This document shows, piece after piece, positions 60,491-64,000 of a DNA stretch of 64,000 nt. A model generated the notes under the pieces. It saw only the letters and a list, made by a program, of their open reading frames with translations. It was not told the DNA's origin and did not search any database. The stretch covers positions 4,712,001-4,776,000 of the forward strand of contig NZ_CP060007.1 of NCBI RefSeq assembly GCF_014168535.1. The letters are read 5' to 3'. A program made the position numbers and the translations under genes. Position 1 is the first letter of the stretch; each line of letters begins with the position of its first letter. Source of the DNA: Lacibacter sediminis (GTDB taxonomy: Bacteria; Bacteroidota; Bacteroidia; Chitinophagales; Chitinophagaceae).

Positions 60491-62803
60491 TTACATTCCA
60501 TATTCACTCAAAAACTTGATCCGCATAATCTTCAGCTGTTCCCAGTTATAACCACCATCTTCCAGTTCCTGCTGCGCAATTTTCAGATCGCTGGTGCTGC
60601 AGGTTTTGAAATAATCAATGATCTCTTCCTGTTCGTATTCATCCAGCCATTCATCAATGGCGTAATCCAAACGGAGTTTTGTGCCACTGGCAGCAATGGT
60701 TTCCATTTCTTCCAGCATTTCATCCATGCGCCAGCCTTTGTTCTTGGCGATGGTTTCAAGCGGAATACGTTTGTCAACATTCTGAATGAGATATACTTTA
60801 TTGCCACTCTTATTCACCACGCTCTTCATCACAAACTCATCGGGCTTTTCTATTTCATTTTCTTCCACATACTTAGCTACCATTTCCACAAAAGGTTTGC
60901 CATAACGGATGGATTTCCCTTTACTCACACCCTGGCATTTTTCCAGCTCTTCCAAGGTTGTTGGGTAAAGCGTGGCCATATCAAGCAAAGAGTTTTCGAG
61001 GAAGATCACAAACGGTGGCAATCCTTTTTTCTTTGCTTCTTTCTGCCGCAGTTCTTTCAGCATTTCAAACAACTTATCGTCTGATGCCAGGCCGCCGCCA
61101 CCTGCATCGGCTCCTTCATCATCATCAGCAGTAGCTTCTTCGTATAAATTATTGAGAACAATTTTAAAGCTCTTCGGCTTTTTCAAAAACGCTTCACCTG
61201 CCTTGGTGAATTTGAGCAAACCATATTCTTCAATATCTTTTTGAATTAACCCATGCAGCAATAACTGGCGGATGAGTGAATTCCAGAAATGCATATCTTT
61301 TTCTTTACCGCTGCCAAATTCAGGGATCTGATCATGGCGATACATTTGGCTCTGTGGTGTTAACCTGCCCATGATCACCGGAATCACATACTCTGTTGCA
61401 AAGCGTTCGCCCAATGCCTTAATGGCTTTCAGTGCAATCACAGCTTCGTCTTTTGCTTCGATCTTTTCTTTTGGATGCAGACAGTTATCACAGTTGCCGC
61501 AATTTTCCTGCTGGTATTCTTCACCAAAATAATGCAGCAATATTTTCCTTCGGCAAACAGAGCTTTCTGCAAAAGCAACTGTTTCCTGGATCATTTGTGC
61601 AGTTACTTCACGTTCACTTAATGGTTTGTCACGCATCAAATGTTCCAGCTTGCTCACATCTTTGTGCGAATAGTAAAGGATACATTTTCCTTCCATACCG
61701 TCACGCCCTGCACGCCCTGTTTCCTGGTAATAGTTTTCAATACTCTTCGGAATATTGAAGTGGATTACAAAACGTATATCCGGCTTATCGATACCCATAC
61801 CAAAGGCGATGGTGGCAACAATTACCTGCACATCTTCATTTAAAAACTGGTCCTGTCGATCTGCCCGCACCTTTCCATCAAACCCTGCATGGTAAGCCAC
61901 AGCCTTAATGCCATTTGCCATCAGCATATCGGCCAGCTCTTCCGTTGTTTTACGGTTAAGGGTGTAGATGATACCGCTCTTGCCCTTGTTTTGTGAAATA
62001 AACTTCACAATGCTTTTCACCGTTTGATCTTTTTTGATCTTGGGTTGAATTTCGTAGTAAAGATTTCCACGGTTGAACGAGGAAATATAAATATCAGGAT
62101 TACGTAAGCCGAGATTCTTTACAATATCACTCTGCACTTTTGGAGTGGCCGTGGCCGTTAATGCAATGATGGGAATATCGGGGTTGATCTGGTCCATCAT
62201 CTCTTTCAGCCTGCGGTATTCAGGGCGGAAATCATGTCCCCATTCACTGATACAATGTGCTTCATCCACAGCAAAAAAGGAGATCTTCAGATCGCTGAAG
62301 AATTCCATGTTTTCCTGTTTGGTCAGTGTTTCAGGTGCCACGTACAGCATTTTTGTCTTGCCTGCCAGCAAATCATCATGCACCTCTTTTATTTCTTTCT
62401 TGGTTAATGTTGAATTGAGAAAATGCGCCACATCATCTTTGCTGCTGTAGCTGCGCACAAGATCAACCTGGTTTTTCATGAGGGCAATAAGCGGACTAAC
62501 AATGATCGCTACACCTTCACTTACCAAAGCAGGCAATTGGTAACACAAACTTTTACCCCCGCCCGTGGGCATAATTACAAATGTATCTTTCCCACTCAGC
62601 AGGTTGGTGATCACTGCTTCCTGGGTTCCTTTAAATGCATCGAAGCCAAAATGTTCGTTGAGAGCTGCGTACAGATCAATACCTGCTACAGTTGCGCCCG
62701 TTTTTTTACCGTTTGACTTAGCAGTGGCTTTTTTAGCCGTTTCCTTTACGATGGTTGTTGTTTTTGCCGCTTTTAACGGAGCTTTTTTCTTAACTGTTGT
62801 CAT
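60491..62803 (-). CDS. recQ: ATP-dependent DNA helicase RecQ
   Basis: 770 residues from ATG 62803 (a GTG sits one codon before). Seen: Walker A GGGKSLCYQLPAL, motif II DEAHCISEWGHDFRPEY, motif VI QETGRAGRDG, the RecQ zinc site with CRRKILLHYFG and NCGNCDNC, a winged-helix RQC region, and an HRDC-type tail region around residues 600-680. An N-terminal Lys/Ala-rich tail of about 40 residues (KKAPLKAAKTTT, AKKATAKS) precedes the helicase. Known: RecQ unwinds recombination intermediates. It looks like a normal chromosomal gene just outside the integrated region. Confidence 0.96.
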   Translation of the reverse strand: MTTVKKKAPLKAAKTTTIVKETAKKATAKSNGKKTGATVAGIDLYAALNEHFGFDAFKGTQEAVITNLLSGKDTFVIMPTGGGKSLCYQLPALVSEGVAIIVSPLIALMKNQVDLVRSYSSKDDVAHFLNSTLTKKEIKEVHDDLLAGKTKMLYVAPETLTKQENMEFFSDLKISFFAVDEAHCISEWGHDFRPEYRRLKEMMDQINPDIPIIALTATATPKVQSDIVKNLGLRNPDIYISSFNRGNLYYEIQPKIKKDQTVKSIVKFISQNKGKSGIIYTLNRKTTEELADMLMANGIKAVAYHAGFDGKVRADRQDQFLNEDVQVIVATIAFGMGIDKPDIRFVIHFNIPKSIENYYQETGRAGRDGMEGKCILYYSHKDVSKLEHLMRDKPLSEREVTAQMIQETVAFAESSVCRRKILLHYFGEEYQQENCGNCDNCLHPKEKIEAKDEAVIALKAIKALGERFATEYVIPVIMGRLTPQSQMYRHDQIPEFGSGKEKDMHFWNSLIRQLLLHGLIQKDIEEYGLLKFTKAGEAFLKKPKSFKIVLNNLYEEATADDDEGADAGGGGLASDDKLFEMLKELRQKEAKKKGLPPFVIFLENSLLDMATLYPTTLEELEKCQGVSKGKSIRYGKPFVEMVAKYVEENEIEKPDEFVMKSVVNKSGNKVYLIQNVDKRIPLETIAKNKGWRMDEMLEEMETIAASGTKLRLDYAIDEWLDEYEQEEIIDYFKTCSTSDLKIAQQELEDGGYNWEQLKIMRIKFLSEYGM

Positions 62804-63056
62804 CACTTTTTTTCCTTCACTCTTTGGTTTAACAAACTGGACTTTCTACGGGCAGTTGACTGTTACAGCTCAGAGTGGCTGTTTTGTAAGGGGCACGAAG
62901 TTACTGAAAACGGGGGAGCTTATCCCTCCCCATTCGTCAAAATGCTGCTAAAAAAGCCTTATTTTAAGATAATTGATTTTTCCTGAACGCCGGCCATAAG
63001 ATTTACACAATTGGCTCTTTTCTGTTCTGTTGAATTACAGTAGGTTTGCCCCGCCA

Positions 63057-64000
63057 ATGGAACAATTACAGCATACGAACCCGCTAGAAGTAGCCCGCCG
63101 CACCATCGCTTTGGAAGCCGGAGCCATCGAAGGGTTAGCATCTCAGCTCACCGACGATTTCAGCAAGATCTGCCAAACCATCCTTGATGCCAAGGGCCGT
63201 TTGATCGTAAGCGGTATCGGTAAAAGTGCAGTGATTGCTCAAAAAATTGTCGCCACATTTAATTCCACAGGTACGCCGGCTGTTTACCTGCATGCTGCAG
63301 AAGCCATTCATGGTGATCTTGGGATGATTCTCAGTTATGATGTGGTGATGATCATCAGCAAGAGTGGTGAAAGCCCTGAGATAAAAGTGCTGGCACAGCT
63401 GGTGAAGAATTTTGGTAATCCTGTCATTGGTATGGTCGGTAATCTTGATTCCTATTTGGCTAAACAAAGTGATCTGTTACTCGATACAACCGTTAGCCAG
63501 GAAGCCTGCCCCAACAATCTTGCCCCAACCAGCAGCACTACTGCTCAAATGGTGATGGGTGATGCGTTGGCTGTTGCGTTGATGGAATTACGTGGTTTTA
63601 AGAGTGAAGATTTTGCCAAGTTTCATCCCGGTGGTGCATTGGGCAAAAAATTATACTTACGTGTAGCTGATCTCTACATACACAATGAACAACCGAAAGT
63701 AATGGCTGATGCGTTACTGAAAGAAGTAATTGTTGAGATATCGAAGAAACGTTTAGGTGCCACTGCTGTTGTAAATGCGGCTGATGAATTGTTGGGCGTG
63801 ATCACTGATGGTGACTTACGTCGAATGCTGGAGAAGAATAATCGCCTAGATGAAGTGTCGGCGGTACAGATCATGACCGTAAATCCGAAATCAATAGAAG
63901 CAGAAGCATTGGCGATTGACGCAATGGAACTGATGCGGAAAAATAATATCAGTCAATTATTGGTTGTTAACAACAAACAATACCTTGGCATTATACATTT
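63057..64000 (+). CDS. Arabinose-5-phosphate isomerase KdsD/KpsF-like, 3' end outside window
   Basis: 314 full codons are visible to the window edge. Seen: a SIS domain with LIVSGIGKSAVIAQKI, TPAVYLHAAEAIHGDLGMI and IISKSGESPE, LAPTSSTTAQ, then tandem CBS domains starting near residue 205 (VITDGDLRRML and the second unit running off the edge). Known: the enzyme interconverts ribulose-5- and arabinose-5-phosphate for KDO and capsule. The start ATG is 8 bp after a TAGGTTTG box (63041-63048), giving a very short leader if that is the promoter. Confidence 0.94.
   Translation, partial: MEQLQHTNPLEVARRTIALEAGAIEGLASQLTDDFSKICQTILDAKGRLIVSGIGKSAVIAQKIVATFNSTGTPAVYLHAAEAIHGDLGMILSYDVVMIISKSGESPEIKVLAQLVKNFGNPVIGMVGNLDSYLAKQSDLLLDTTVSQEACPNNLAPTSSTTAQMVMGDALAVALMELRGFKSEDFAKFHPGGALGKKLYLRVADLYIHNEQPKVMADALLKEVIVEISKKRLGATAVVNAADELLGVITDGDLRRMLEKNNRLDEVSAVQIMTVNPKSIEAEALAIDAMELMRKNNISQLLVVNNKQYLGIIH

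Overview
The window looks like chromosomal DNA of a Bacteroidota bacterium, most likely in or near Chitinophagaceae. The signs are a secreted M43 protease with a C-terminal type IX secretion sorting domain, upstream regions without Shine-Dalgarno sequences but with TAnnTTTG-type -7 boxes, a Bacteroidetes-type tyrosine recombinase, and AT-rich, densely packed operons. The assignment is inference from protein style and promoters, not from a marker gene.

Layout. (1) 1-11152, minus strand: an eight-gene operon encoding a tail-anchored J-like protein, a membrane coiled-coil protein, an Hsp70, a small exported protein, a kinase-AAA+ ATPase fusion, a TerB-like protein, a small membrane protein and a large DExH helicase that runs off the left edge. 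It resembles no complete system I can name; the TerB + ATPase + helicase core recalls the Shango anti-phage system. (2) 11231-14263: a DUF2779 RecB-like/DnaQ-like nuclease and RmuC. (3) 14284-19561: two small proteins, a degenerate FtsK-like protein, a DnaB-like helicase with DnaA boxes in its leader, then a retron (ncRNA plus reverse transcriptase) followed by a receiver-domain protein. Three genes or promoters here share a TTGCAA-N5-TTGCAA element at a fixed distance from the -7 box. (4) 19642-24528: two exported proteins. (5) 24800-32197: a SWIM / DUF5691 / MoxR / DUF5682 / VWA operon. (6) 32227-39672: a polyamine-type operon (SpeD, DUF4178, DUF350, membrane-fused aminopropyltransferase, FAD amine oxidase, multi-pass membrane protein). 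(7) 39768-47362: a MoxR-VWA-beta-propeller ternary system. (8) 47396-53011: a tightly coupled NAD/ADP-ribose operon (Prs-like, NadV-like, DUF4291, macrodomain, ART-like, a NADAR gene interrupted by one in-frame stop, KptA, PPP phosphatase) whose coupling continues into (7). (9) 53151-56955: a DUF1963 protein, an HD hydrolase, the NrtR regulator and a divergent methyltransferase fusion. Three copies of an ATTTTGC-N11-GCAAAAT palindrome tie NrtR to its own promoter and to the NAD operon. (10) 56971-60230: a HipBST toxin-antitoxin locus with three helically phased operators, a tyrosine integrase, and tRNA-Phe as the probable attachment site. (11) 60491-64000: RecQ and a partial KdsD/KpsF, which look like ordinary core genes.

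Taken together, most of the window is accessory or conflict-type biology: a chaperone/helicase operon, a retron, two MoxR systems, an NAD-repair operon under NrtR control and a toxin-antitoxin locus next to an integrase at a tRNA. The strongest candidates for undescribed systems are the Hsp70-kinase/AAA-TerB-helicase operon, the DnaB/retron/receiver locus, and the NrtR-controlled NAD/ADP-ribose operon fused transcriptionally to a MoxR-beta-propeller system.
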